DNA of 64,000 bases, taken from positions 2,542,001-2,606,000 of the forward strand of contig NZ_AP022599.1 in the NCBI RefSeq assembly GCF_010725725.1. Direction: 5' to 3'. Each line of letters starts with the position of its first letter. Position 1 is the first letter of the stretch. Shown piece after piece: positions 47,071 to 54,607 of this stretch. The DNA comes from Mycolicibacterium pulveris. Lineage in GTDB: Bacteria; Actinomycetota; Actinomycetes; Mycobacteriales; Mycobacteriaceae. The notes beneath the pieces were generated by a model. The model was given only the letters and a program-made list of their open reading frames with translations, searched no databases and had not been told where the DNA came from. Position numbers and translations under genes: made by a program.

Positions 47071-48759
47071 TCAGGGGTACGACGGTGGAGTCGCCGCGTT
47101 GAGCTTGCGTTCGGTGTTGATGCGTGTGGTGGTGTCGGCGGCGCGGGTGCGTCGTCGGCGGGGCATCTTCAGGTGGCGTTGGGCTGAAGATGGTGGGGGT
47201 GGGTGTGCGGGTGGGGGTAGGTCGGCGGTGGTGGTGTCCCAGTGTGGGAACAGCATGCGGCTGAGCGGGCGGGTGGTGTAGGTGTGTCCGCTGGGGGCTC
47301 TCCACACGATGGTGCCGTCAGCAAGCTGTGTGTCTTGCCAGCCGCAGAACGTTTTGAGCAAGTGATGTAGGCGGCATAAGCATTTGGTGTTGGAGGGGTG
47401 GGTGCGCCCGGTCGGGTAGGGGATGGTGTGGTCGATGTCGCAGTGTTGGGCGGGGCGGTCACAGCCGGGGAAGCGACAGGTCAGATCGCGCATGCGGATG
47501 AAGCGTTGGCAGGCCCGCGGGGGTCGATAGCCGGGGTCGGCGATGTCCTCGGGGCGATACACGTTGCGCACGGTGGCGCCGTTGGCGACTAGTTCGGCCA
47601 ACAATGCTGGGGGGATCACCCCGCCACCGCCGAGGATGATCGCCGCCGCAGCGCCCGGTTCGGGCTCATCGACCGACCCGCCGGCCGGTGGATTTGGTGT
47701 CGCCGACGCATCCGCGGTGGGCTCATCATCCACCGGAGGTGGCGGCTCATAGTCCACCGAGGGTGGCGGCTCGTCGTCGACCGGCCGTGGTGGTGGCTCG
47801 TCGTTGACCGGCGGCTCGTCGTTGGCCGGTGGTGTGGGTTCGTCGGTGGGGGTGGGTGGATCGGGTCTGCGCGATTCGGGCTTGGCGGTGGTGTTCTCAG
47901 ACCCATCGACGTCTTCGGTGTTGGTAGCGGTGCGGGAGCTGGCGGTGGTCTTGGTGGGGGTGGTGGTGATGGCGTGGATGACGATGGCGGTGGCGCGGGG
48001 GTCGGGGGCCCCGGCGCGTGGGCACTGTGGGCTGTTGCAGTGGCAGGCTAGTTGGTCGGCGCCGGCGGCGATCGCGCCGAGGGCGGCGGCGCGGCGTTGG
48101 CCGGCGCTGCGCGGATCCGCCTCGCACACGCTGGTGCTCAGCTCGCGGATGCGTTGTTGTAGCAGCGCGGCGTCGGGGGCGGTCAGCCGGCCGTAGACGG
48201 AGGCGGTGCCGGTGGCGTCATCGGGCTTGCCGATCTGCACATCGCAGTTGCGCGCGGCTTCATGAAAGCGTCGCCGGGCATCGGGGTCATGGGTTTCCAC
48301 GATGGCGTCGATGGCCAAGTCCAGGCGCTGCTGGGATAGCGCGCCCCACCCGCGGGCGTGCTGGGCGATCGCGGCATCGATACGGGCGGCCAACTCGGCG
48401 CTGATCACCAGGTGGGTGCGCCAGGTGATGGTGGACACCAACGCCGCGCTGATGGCCCCGGCGCTGAACAGGGCGGCGACCTTGGGTAGCCGGTCGCGCA
48501 GGCTCAGCCCGATGGCCAGTTGTTGTTTGGCGCGGTGATGGCTGATGCCCATGGCCGCGGACACTTCGGCGGCCGCGCACGCCCACAGATCCACCAACCA
48601 CTGTTGGCGTTCGTCGTCTTCGGGTTCGGTGGCACGCGCGGCCAGCTCCCCGACCGCGGCCAGCCGCCGCGCCGCGGCCTGGGCCTCCGCACGGGTGCAG
48701 GCCTGGATCTCAGCTACCAGATCGGCCTCCTCGACCGACCGAAACTCCGAACCGAACAT
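47071..48759 (-). CDS. DUF222/HNH endonuclease-signature protein (REP13E12 type)
   Basis: The ATG at 48759 gives 562 residues. The N-terminal half (about 1-275) is a DUF222-like helical domain. A linker rich in Pro, Asp and Glu follows (about 300-350). The C-terminal part has the HNH pattern: CRFPGCDRPAQHCDIDHTIPY, then the HNH Asn and His in PSNTKCLCRLHH. The zinc-binding cysteines are present. These genes occur in many copies in mycobacteria (REP13E12 in M. tuberculosis) and are often linked to phage or repeats; the biological role is uncertain. No flanking direct repeats or integrase are visible, so mobility is not shown. Confidence 0.88.
   Translation of the reverse strand: MFGSEFRSVEEADLVAEIQACTRAEAQAAARRLAAVGELAARATEPEDDERQQWLVDLWACAAAEVSAAMGISHHRAKQQLAIGLSLRDRLPKVAALFSAGAISAALVSTITWRTHLVISAELAARIDAAIAQHARGWGALSQQRLDLAIDAIVETHDPDARRRFHEAARNCDVQIGKPDDATGTASVYGRLTAPDAALLQQRIRELSTSVCEADPRSAGQRRAAALGAIAAGADQLACHCNSPQCPRAGAPDPRATAIVIHAITTTPTKTTASSRTATNTEDVDGSENTTAKPESRRPDPPTPTDEPTPPANDEPPVNDEPPPRPVDDEPPPSVDYEPPPPVDDEPTADASATPNPPAGGSVDEPEPGAAAAIILGGGGVIPPALLAELVANGATVRNVYRPEDIADPGYRPPRACQRFIRMRDLTCRFPGCDRPAQHCDIDHTIPYPTGRTHPSNTKCLCRLHHLLKTFCGWQDTQLADGTIVWRAPSGHTYTTRPLSRMLFPHWDTTTADLPPPAHPPPPSSAQRHLKMPRRRRTRAADTTTRINTERKLNAATPPSYP
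47717..47850 (-). repeat. Tandem Pro/Asp/Glu-coding repeat in the HNH gene linker
   Basis: The linker encodes repeated units of the form (V/S)DDEPPP and NDEPP, about six to seven imperfect copies of 15-24 bases. The units are in frame, so change in copy number would keep the reading frame. It links the DUF222 and HNH domains and is expected to be flexible. Confidence 0.65.
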
Positions 48760-48818
48760 ACGTTCGATACTGCCAGAGAGGTCCGACAAAATGGGCGCGC
48801 CGTCGTACAGGGTTCGTT

Positions 48819-51032
48819 TCAGACGCTGGCACTTGCAGCGATCGCGTCCGCCGACAGGACGCTCAGGTGTTGCCAATAGATCCAATCGGCGATCGCGGCA
48901 CGTTGGCTGGCTTCATCGGTTGCGATGTGCGCGTCGTGGAGCGCCAACTCCTGGGCATGCTCCGCGTAGGTGACAAAGGCTGCCAGCTGAACCTGTCCGC
49001 GGTCGGGCGCATTGCTAAGGAGCGGTCGAAATACTTCGAACCACAACTCCGCGCGTTGATCTTGGGGCGCTTCGGTGTCTGTGGGCGCTGGAGGCAATAC
49101 GTCGGACAGGCCACCGCCGCTAATGGCGGCGAGCCTAGTTGCGGCATCGGCGGCGATCACCTGCAAGCGGCGACGGCCTTTCATTTCGCCGCTCTGCGGT
49201 ATGTCGTCGGGCCGCAGAACAATTTTGGGTGCGCCGGGATCGAAGCCCTTGAACTGGTCCTCGGTGGCGATGACCGCTCGCAGTTCAGTGTTGTGGTGCT
49301 GTGCCCAACCATGCAGCGCCAGAATCGGATACGTAGCCCAGGTGCCGCGGATGGTAGCCGGGATGGACTCATCTGCTGACGCCATTTTCACCGGGTCCGG
49401 CAGGTTGACGCCCTCGGGTATGTAGCCCAGTCCGTAGTTGTTGGCGACGACGATGGTGCCATCCTTGGCGAGGCCGGTGATCCAAAAGAACCCGATATCG
49501 TTGATCCCCAGGTTGAGAGCTGCGGCGATGCGATGGGCGACTTGGACCGGATCAGTTGCCGAGGGTCGCCGTAGTGTCGCGGCAGCGATGGCCTCACGCT
49601 GTGCACGTGCCGCCGATACCGGTACCGGTGCGGGCGCACCGACAGTGCTCGAACCCGCTGCGGCCGCAGCCGGAGCGACGCTGGGCCCGGCAGTTGCCGG
49701 AGTAGCGGGTGCCGCCGGTGGAGGCGTCGGCGGTGGACCCAACGGGACAGCACCTCCCGGCGCGGCACCGCTGCCGGGCGCGGGTGTGAGGGGCGCCGGG
49801 GCGGTGACGCCAGCGCCGGCGCTGGCAGGCGAGGTTGGTGCGGGTGGAGGGGTTGCCGTCGGAGTATCGGCTACCAGGGGTGCATTGAGCGGTTGAGCGG
49901 TGGGCGCGGCCCCCATCGGAGCTGCGGCTGGCTGTGGAGGTGGAATCGACGTCTGCGCTGCGGTTTTCGCCGCGGCATCCGCCATCGAGCGTTGAAACTC
50001 CACGAGCTGTGTCTGTTGATTAGCCGCTGCTGCAGCAGGATTCGAGGTGATCGGCGGGCTGGAGGTGGACGTCGATGGTGCCGATGTGCTCGACAACGGA
50101 CTCGCCGATGTGCCGACGCTGGGCGCGGATGGTGCGACGGAAGCGCCTGGGGTGCTGGGGATTACGGGTGCTACAGGGGCCACTTCAATAGGAGCGCCTG
50201 GGCCGGCTTCCGGTGGGATGGGCGGCGACGGATCAGCCACAACTTCGTCGCCACCCACACCCGACAAACCACTACGGGAAGGTACGGGGCCAGAGTCTTC
50301 GGCCGGCACTTTGGGCGGCAGGTTTGTGTGCACTTCCTTCCCGCCGACGCCCGCCAGGGCGCCATCTGCCGGCAGAGCGTTAGGTGGTGGTGTACGCGTC
50401 AATACCGGTGGCGTGGTTTTCAACTCATCTCCGCCGACACCGGACAAATGGCTAACGAGAACGACTCGAGTGCCTGAAGTGTCGGCTGCAGCGCCAAGTT
50501 GGGACTCGTTGCCTGCTGTGCCATTTATGCTGTCGATAGATGGCGATGCCTTCCCCGAGACGAGCGAAGCCGCCAAAGCGACGATGTCGAGGTTCTCGTT
50601 ACGGGTTGATTCCACGACCGCATCGACTGCCGACTTCTTCTCCGACTCCAAGCCATCTCCACGCAGAATGATGTCAATCAATTCGTGTGCGAGATCGACG
50701 TTATCGATGATGCCGTTCTTCGCACTCGTCACAGAGATGACGCTGTCACGATAGAGCTGTTCGGAGGCGTCGAGCTTGCCCTTGACCGCCTGTATATCGG
50801 CGATCCGCTTATCGAGCGCAGCGTTAGCGGATATCGCCCCTCCCCCTGACCAGAGGCCGACTCCGCCGAACATTGCACTGCGTTCTTGTCTTGCGGCATC
50901 AAGCTGTGCGCCAAGAGTATTCGAGACTATGCCGATTGCATCTGCGCATGCGTGCAGTACATCTTCGTCTACGTCAGGCCATGCCGGTGGCGCTGCCATC
51001 CCGTACGGATCGTTTGGTCGCGAGATACCCAT
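48819..51032 (-). CDS. ESX-associated protein with DUF5631/DUF5632-type C-terminus (Rv3899c/Rv2082-like)
   Basis: The ATG at 51032 gives 737 residues (M. tuberculosis Rv2082 is of similar size). The N-terminal 150 residues are helical and contain WSGGGAISANAALDKRI, a WxG-like pattern common in type VII-linked proteins. The middle (about 200-510) is Pro/Ala/Ser/Thr-rich and holds three GVGG repeats. The C-terminal part (about 515-735) has DPVQVAHRIAAALN, GLAKDGTIVVANNYGLGYIPEGV and STIRGTWATYPILALHGWAQH-like segments that I recognise from the Rv3899c family. It is the last gene of the cassette. Function unknown; export or a role in ESX effector handling is inferred. Start uncertain: a second ATG lies at 50999. 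Confidence 0.8.
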   Translation of the reverse strand: MGISRPNDPYGMAAPPAWPDVDEDVLHACADAIGIVSNTLGAQLDAARQERSAMFGGVGLWSGGGAISANAALDKRIADIQAVKGKLDASEQLYRDSVISVTSAKNGIIDNVDLAHELIDIILRGDGLESEKKSAVDAVVESTRNENLDIVALAASLVSGKASPSIDSINGTAGNESQLGAAADTSGTRVVLVSHLSGVGGDELKTTPPVLTRTPPPNALPADGALAGVGGKEVHTNLPPKVPAEDSGPVPSRSGLSGVGGDEVVADPSPPIPPEAGPGAPIEVAPVAPVIPSTPGASVAPSAPSVGTSASPLSSTSAPSTSTSSPPITSNPAAAAANQQTQLVEFQRSMADAAAKTAAQTSIPPPQPAAAPMGAAPTAQPLNAPLVADTPTATPPPAPTSPASAGAGVTAPAPLTPAPGSGAAPGGAVPLGPPPTPPPAAPATPATAGPSVAPAAAAAGSSTVGAPAPVPVSAARAQREAIAAATLRRPSATDPVQVAHRIAAALNLGINDIGFFWITGLAKDGTIVVANNYGLGYIPEGVNLPDPVKMASADESIPATIRGTWATYPILALHGWAQHHNTELRAVIATEDQFKGFDPGAPKIVLRPDDIPQSGEMKGRRRLQVIAADAATRLAAISGGGLSDVLPPAPTDTEAPQDQRAELWFEVFRPLLSNAPDRGQVQLAAFVTYAEHAQELALHDAHIATDEASQRAAIADWIYWQHLSVLSADAIAASASV

Positions 51033-51176
51033 CGTTAAGTCACGCGCACTCGATGAAGGGATCGTTAAGACTGTGCGGCGACCATCGCGATGTCGTTGTG
51101 CGCCATGGCCAGCCAACCAGCCGCCGTGCACGTTTAGGGGCAGTAAGACTGGATGGCTCAACCGTCCTTTGCTCCA

Positions 51177-52253
51177 TTACGCACCCGCCGCCTTGCATGC
51201 ATCGAATATCGCGTTGGTGAGGTCGACAGCCACTCCAGAGAGGTAAGAATCGGCTGACGTGTAAGTAGGCAGCGCTTCGACAAACGCACGGCGGTACTGC
51301 GCAGCGAGGACTGCGAAATCCTCCAGTGTTGCGCTCTCGCTACGGCGACCCAGATCCTCTACGTCATCGGCGAATGTGCTAATCACTGTCTTAAGTGAAT
51401 CGGCAACCGAGCGCTGCTCCGGATTCCATTCAGCAAAAGGTTTACTCGCGTCGATTGTGCCCCAAGCGGTGGTGTCAGCTTGGAACCGACGTAGTAAGCC
51501 TTCCCACTCCCCGCATGTTGGATCCGGCGCTGTTAAGAACTGTTCCGGGTTGTTGGGATTCTGAATCGCTGCAATTCGAGATGGTGGATCGGGAGCTGGA
51601 AGCAGAGGCGCCCACGCTTGAGCAGTGCCGTAGGTGATCGCGGCACACAAGTTCGCCAAAGCCGACGATGTGTCAGCAGCGACGATGGCTAGATAATTGT
51701 CGACGGGCTCGTAAGTGGGAATGGCGTTTCCGTAAGCGCGCGCATATGCAATGAACTGCTCGTAGAGTTTGCGGATCACGCGATGAGGTGTGATCTCGAC
51801 CAGCCGTGTCGATTGGTCTGCTGCTGCGATCATGGCCCGCCCCACCGCGTCGTACTGCGTGCGCTGTTCGGTTGTCCATTGCTCGGCGGAGATGGAACGG
51901 TCGATGCTGTCCCATCCGTTATGTTGCGCCTGAGCAAGCGTGCTGTTGATCGGTGTCCACGCTGCGCACGTCGGGTCTTCGGTGATGACGTTGGCGGGGC
52001 CTTTGTCGTCGGCGCTCGCTAGGCTAAATGTGTTGGCCGACGAATTCGAGTCGTCGCTGCCGTCGTCCTTCGTCACCGAAATCGTCACTGCCACGGTCAC
52101 TCCGATGACCGCTAGCAATGCTACGGCTCCCAGTGCCCACTTCCAGCCGTTGCCCCGCTTCTTTGGCGGCGGGCCCGGTGCCCATTGCTGCTGCGGTGGC
52201 CACGGCGGCTGCTGCGGAGGATACGGCGGACCCCCGGGCGGCGGATGACTCAC
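51177..52253 (-). CDS. Membrane-anchored protein with two copies of one domain
   Basis: A GTG at 52253 overlaps the stop of the EspC-like gene (GTGA). The 358-residue product has a Pro/Gln-rich cytoplasmic tail (about 1-35), one helix (about 38-62), and an extracytoplasmic region made of two homologous halves of about 120 residues. Both begin DPTC (TEDPTCAAW; APDPTCGEW), pass through a SIxAEQW / FAEWNPEQR motif and a YxxAFVEALPTY / YAxAYGNAIPTY motif, and end with a Cys near LCAA or DACKAA. Each half so has a Cys pair. The architecture suggests a duplicated disulfide-stabilised domain facing the wall. It is the middle gene of the ESX-associated cassette. No known family beyond that. Confidence 0.8.
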   Translation of the reverse strand: MSHPPPGGPPYPPQQPPWPPQQQWAPGPPPKKRGNGWKWALGAVALLAVIGVTVAVTISVTKDDGSDDSNSSANTFSLASADDKGPANVITEDPTCAAWTPINSTLAQAQHNGWDSIDRSISAEQWTTEQRTQYDAVGRAMIAAADQSTRLVEITPHRVIRKLYEQFIAYARAYGNAIPTYEPVDNYLAIVAADTSSALANLCAAITYGTAQAWAPLLPAPDPPSRIAAIQNPNNPEQFLTAPDPTCGEWEGLLRRFQADTTAWGTIDASKPFAEWNPEQRSVADSLKTVISTFADDVEDLGRRSESATLEDFAVLAAQYRRAFVEALPTYTSADSYLSGVAVDLTNAIFDACKAAGA

Positions 52254-53023
52254 AGTGCAATCTCCGGCGCCGCCTCAGCCGGGCGCGTCGGCGCTGGCTT
52301 CGGTGGCACCTCCGGCGCCTGCGGTTCCACCTCCTGTACCGGCGCCCCCGGCGTCCGCTCACCACCGGTGCCCGGCGCCGCTACCTCGACCCGGGGTTCC
52401 TCTGCCTCTGGCAGCTCTTCGTCCGTCGTCGACTCCGAAACCGACTCGCGCCCTTCGTATTTCAGGTCATCCTCCGTGCCCGCCATCTCCGACACCTGAC
52501 CGACCTGCTGCACGGCACTCTGCAGCCCCTGCATCATCGCCGCCGGAATCGCGCCTGCCATACCGGCCAATTGCATCGGAATCTGAGCCGCCTGCTGCGC
52601 CAATTGCATTGGCATCTGCATCATCTGGCCCATCTGGCCCATCTGGCCGGCCTGCTCAGCCGCACCAGCACCTGAGCCGCCGCCCACCCCACCACTCGTG
52701 GATCCTGCTTGAGTCTGCGCGCCGTCCAACTCGCCCACGCGCTTCAGAATCTCTTCGGCAAGCTGCCGGTCGGCCGCGTCGTACATACCCGCCGCGGTCA
52801 ATACATTCTGCGCGTAGCGCATCAGCTCCTCTTTGGTCACCGGCAACTGAGCCAGCACCGGGTCCACCACTTCGGCCACCTTGCCCGCAATCGCGACCGA
52901 CAGCGCGTCGCCACCCGATGGACTGAACGAGGCCGGCGGAGGCGGGATCGCCGCCGCCAGCGCCTGCAGCCTGTTGCCAGCCTCAAGCACCAGCTGCGCA
53001 TCGATCCGCAAAGTCTCAGTCAT
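52250..53023 (-). CDS. EspC-like (DUF2580-type) ESX substrate-like protein
   Basis: The ATG at 53023 gives 257 residues. The first ~100 residues are helical and start MTETLRIDAQLVLEAGNRL, resembling EspC/DUF2580 proteins, small type VII secretion substrates. The next part is Gln/Met-rich (GQMGQMGQMMQMPMQL) and then Pro/Glu-rich and acidic to the C-terminus. The Met/Gln-rich core could be an amphipathic or oligomer-forming helix. No WxG motif is evident, so type VII export is inferred from fold and operon context. A second start further upstream is unlikely. A 22-codon ORF (53016-53084) overlaps its start by 8 bases. Confidence 0.7.
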   Translation of the reverse strand: MTETLRIDAQLVLEAGNRLQALAAAIPPPPASFSPSGGDALSVAIAGKVAEVVDPVLAQLPVTKEELMRYAQNVLTAAGMYDAADRQLAEEILKRVGELDGAQTQAGSTSGGVGGGSGAGAAEQAGQMGQMGQMMQMPMQLAQQAAQIPMQLAGMAGAIPAAMMQGLQSAVQQVGQVSEMAGTEDDLKYEGRESVSESTTDEELPEAEEPRVEVAAPGTGGERTPGAPVQEVEPQAPEVPPKPAPTRPAEAAPEIAL

Positions 53024-53084
53024 CGATACCCCGCACAGCCGCCATCTCGGCGCCGAGTTGATTGGCAAGCCCGTCAGGCGTCAC

Positions 53085-53516
53085 CTCGGAAATGCTACCG
53101 GAACAGCAACCCCTTCAATTGCACGAATTTTGAGGCCCGAAGCGCGGTCCACGCCAACCCACAACACCGTGGTCTACCAGCTAGAACTTGTGAACTGCCA
53201 CGTAGAAGAGTTACTAGTCCAGCCGTTCCCACGCCCGGACTGTGCCAGTAATAGCGTCCACAGGCCCGCGCACCAGCAAACAATGTGACGGCTTAAAGCG
53301 CGATGGGGCAGTAGTGGGCCGCGGCGCGCCGAAGGTGACAAAATCCAACCAACAGGTAGTCACACCAGCCACAACTGCCTCAGAAAAAACATCAGATGAT
53401 ATCTCGGCGCGCCTCGGACCGTTTGCCTGACCTCCGGTATTTAATGGCTTCGTAGAGGGCACTGCGTTATGGTGGAGCCCTGATCAGCAACCTATATCGA
53501 CACAGGAGTCAGTTCC
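53085..53516. other. Low-GC intergenic region
   Basis: This stretch of 432 bases is visibly richer in A and T than the surrounding DNA. The minus strand holds a frame (53214-53462, 82 codons) whose codons are not typical of the window, and I do not accept it as a gene. Possible promoter elements for the EspC-like gene and for the small ORF at 53517 (TATATC, 53493-53498) are in it. I see no tRNA or insertion sequence. Confidence 0.6.
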
Positions 53517-53657
53517 GTGTACCTCAACCCGCTTTCTCGGTCACGGGTGAGTCGAATCGCCTGGTCACTTTTCCGTCATCCCTTGAAGAGCCGTGGTTTT
53601 CCCGCGAAGGCTGAGCGCCTGATCACCCGCGACGAACTCCTTCGGTACGGCTTCTAG
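53517..53657 (+). CDS. 46-residue basic small protein
   Basis: AGGAG sits about eight bases before a GTG at 53517, and the frame ends with TAG at 53655-53657. The product (MYLNPLSRSRVSRIAW start, ELLRYGF end) has 46 residues with about ten Arg/Lys and no membrane helix. A -10-like TATATC is about 20 bases upstream of the GTG. No family is known to me. It stands alone, facing the LLM oxidoreductase gene. The ribosome site and isolation in an otherwise empty region argue for a real gene, but the small size leaves doubt. Confidence 0.45.
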   Translation: MYLNPLSRSRVSRIAWSLFRHPLKSRGFPAKAERLITRDELLRYGF

Positions 53658-53732
53658 CGAACTCGCCAGTCACGGCCCTTTGGTGGCGGCCGGTCGTGAA
53701 TCGCTCGTTTGCCGGCCGTTACCTGATTGTGA

Positions 53733-54587
53733 TCATTGCCCGTCGAGTAGGCCTGAGGTCCTGATCTCTTGCGCCAACGGCTCCAGAACCCGGGAATCGT
53801 GCGGCGGTGGCAGGTAGACGATCGCGAGGTCCAGGCCCTCTTTCCCCAGCTCCGCGGCCTCCTCGATGACCTCGCCGTAGTTGTGGTCCGGGTTCAGCCG
53901 GACATGGGCCGACAGCATGATCTCGCTGGGATCGCGACCGATGTCCGCGCAGTGCGCGGCCAACACATCGCGTTTGCGTGCGAACACATCCGGGGGCCCG
54001 CCAACGAAATTCCAGTGCTGCGCGTACTTGGCCGTGATCTTGAGCGTGCGCTTCTCCCCGTTGCCGCCGATGCAGATCGGCGGGTGCGGCTGCTGCGGCC
54101 CCTTCGGTTCGTTGCGCGCATCTTTGCGTTGGTAGAACTTGCCGTCGAACGTCGTGGTCTCCTGGCTCAGCAGCCCGGGGAGCACCTCGCAGGCTTCCTC
54201 GAAACGATCGAAGCGCTCCTTGATGGTGCCCAACTCGATGCCGTAGGCACCGGACTCCTCTTCGTTCCAGCCTGCCCCGATGCCGAGTTCCAGTCGGCCG
54301 TTGGAAATGATGTCCAGCGACGCGGCCATATTGGCGAGGACCGCCGGATGGCGGTAGTGAATACCGGTCGCCAGCGTCCCGAGCCGCAGGCGCTTGGTTG
54401 CCTGCGCCAGCGCCGTCAGCGTGATCCAGCCTTCCATGCACGGGCCGGTCGAGTCGGAGAAGATCGGGTAGAAGTGGTCGAAAGTCCAACCGGACTCAAA
54501 GATCTCGATGTCGTCGGCGGCCTGCCAGACTGCCAGCATGTCCGCCCAAGTGGTGTTCTGCGGGGAGGTTTTGAATGCGAAGCGCAC
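53733..54587 (-). CDS. LLM-class (luciferase-like) F420-dependent oxidoreductase
   Basis: The 284-residue protein has the luciferase-like barrel: an N-terminal strand MRFAFKTSPQNTTW, the loop ESGWTFDHFYP, and the pattern GTLATGIHYRHPAVLANMAASLDIISNGRLELGIGAGWNEEE. The last of these is diagnostic for F420-dependent members. In mycobacteria such enzymes reduce or oxidise diverse substrates with F420; the substrate is not deducible. It is 20 bases downstream of the antiporter gene on the same strand and may be co-transcribed. Confidence 0.9.
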   Translation of the reverse strand: MRFAFKTSPQNTTWADMLAVWQAADDIEIFESGWTFDHFYPIFSDSTGPCMEGWITLTALAQATKRLRLGTLATGIHYRHPAVLANMAASLDIISNGRLELGIGAGWNEEESGAYGIELGTIKERFDRFEEACEVLPGLLSQETTTFDGKFYQRKDARNEPKGPQQPHPPICIGGNGEKRTLKITAKYAQHWNFVGGPPDVFARKRDVLAAHCADIGRDPSEIMLSAHVRLNPDHNYGEVIEEAAELGKEGLDLAIVYLPPPHDSRVLEPLAQEIRTSGLLDGQ

Positions 54588-54607
54588 CTCGTCGAGCGTA
54601 GTGGCAG

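Noticed and set aside
53214..53462. 82-codon minus-strand ORF in the low-GC gap
   Set aside because: No ribosome site before the ATG, no family pattern, and AT-rich codons that could reflect non-coding composition. Kept only as part of the gap description.
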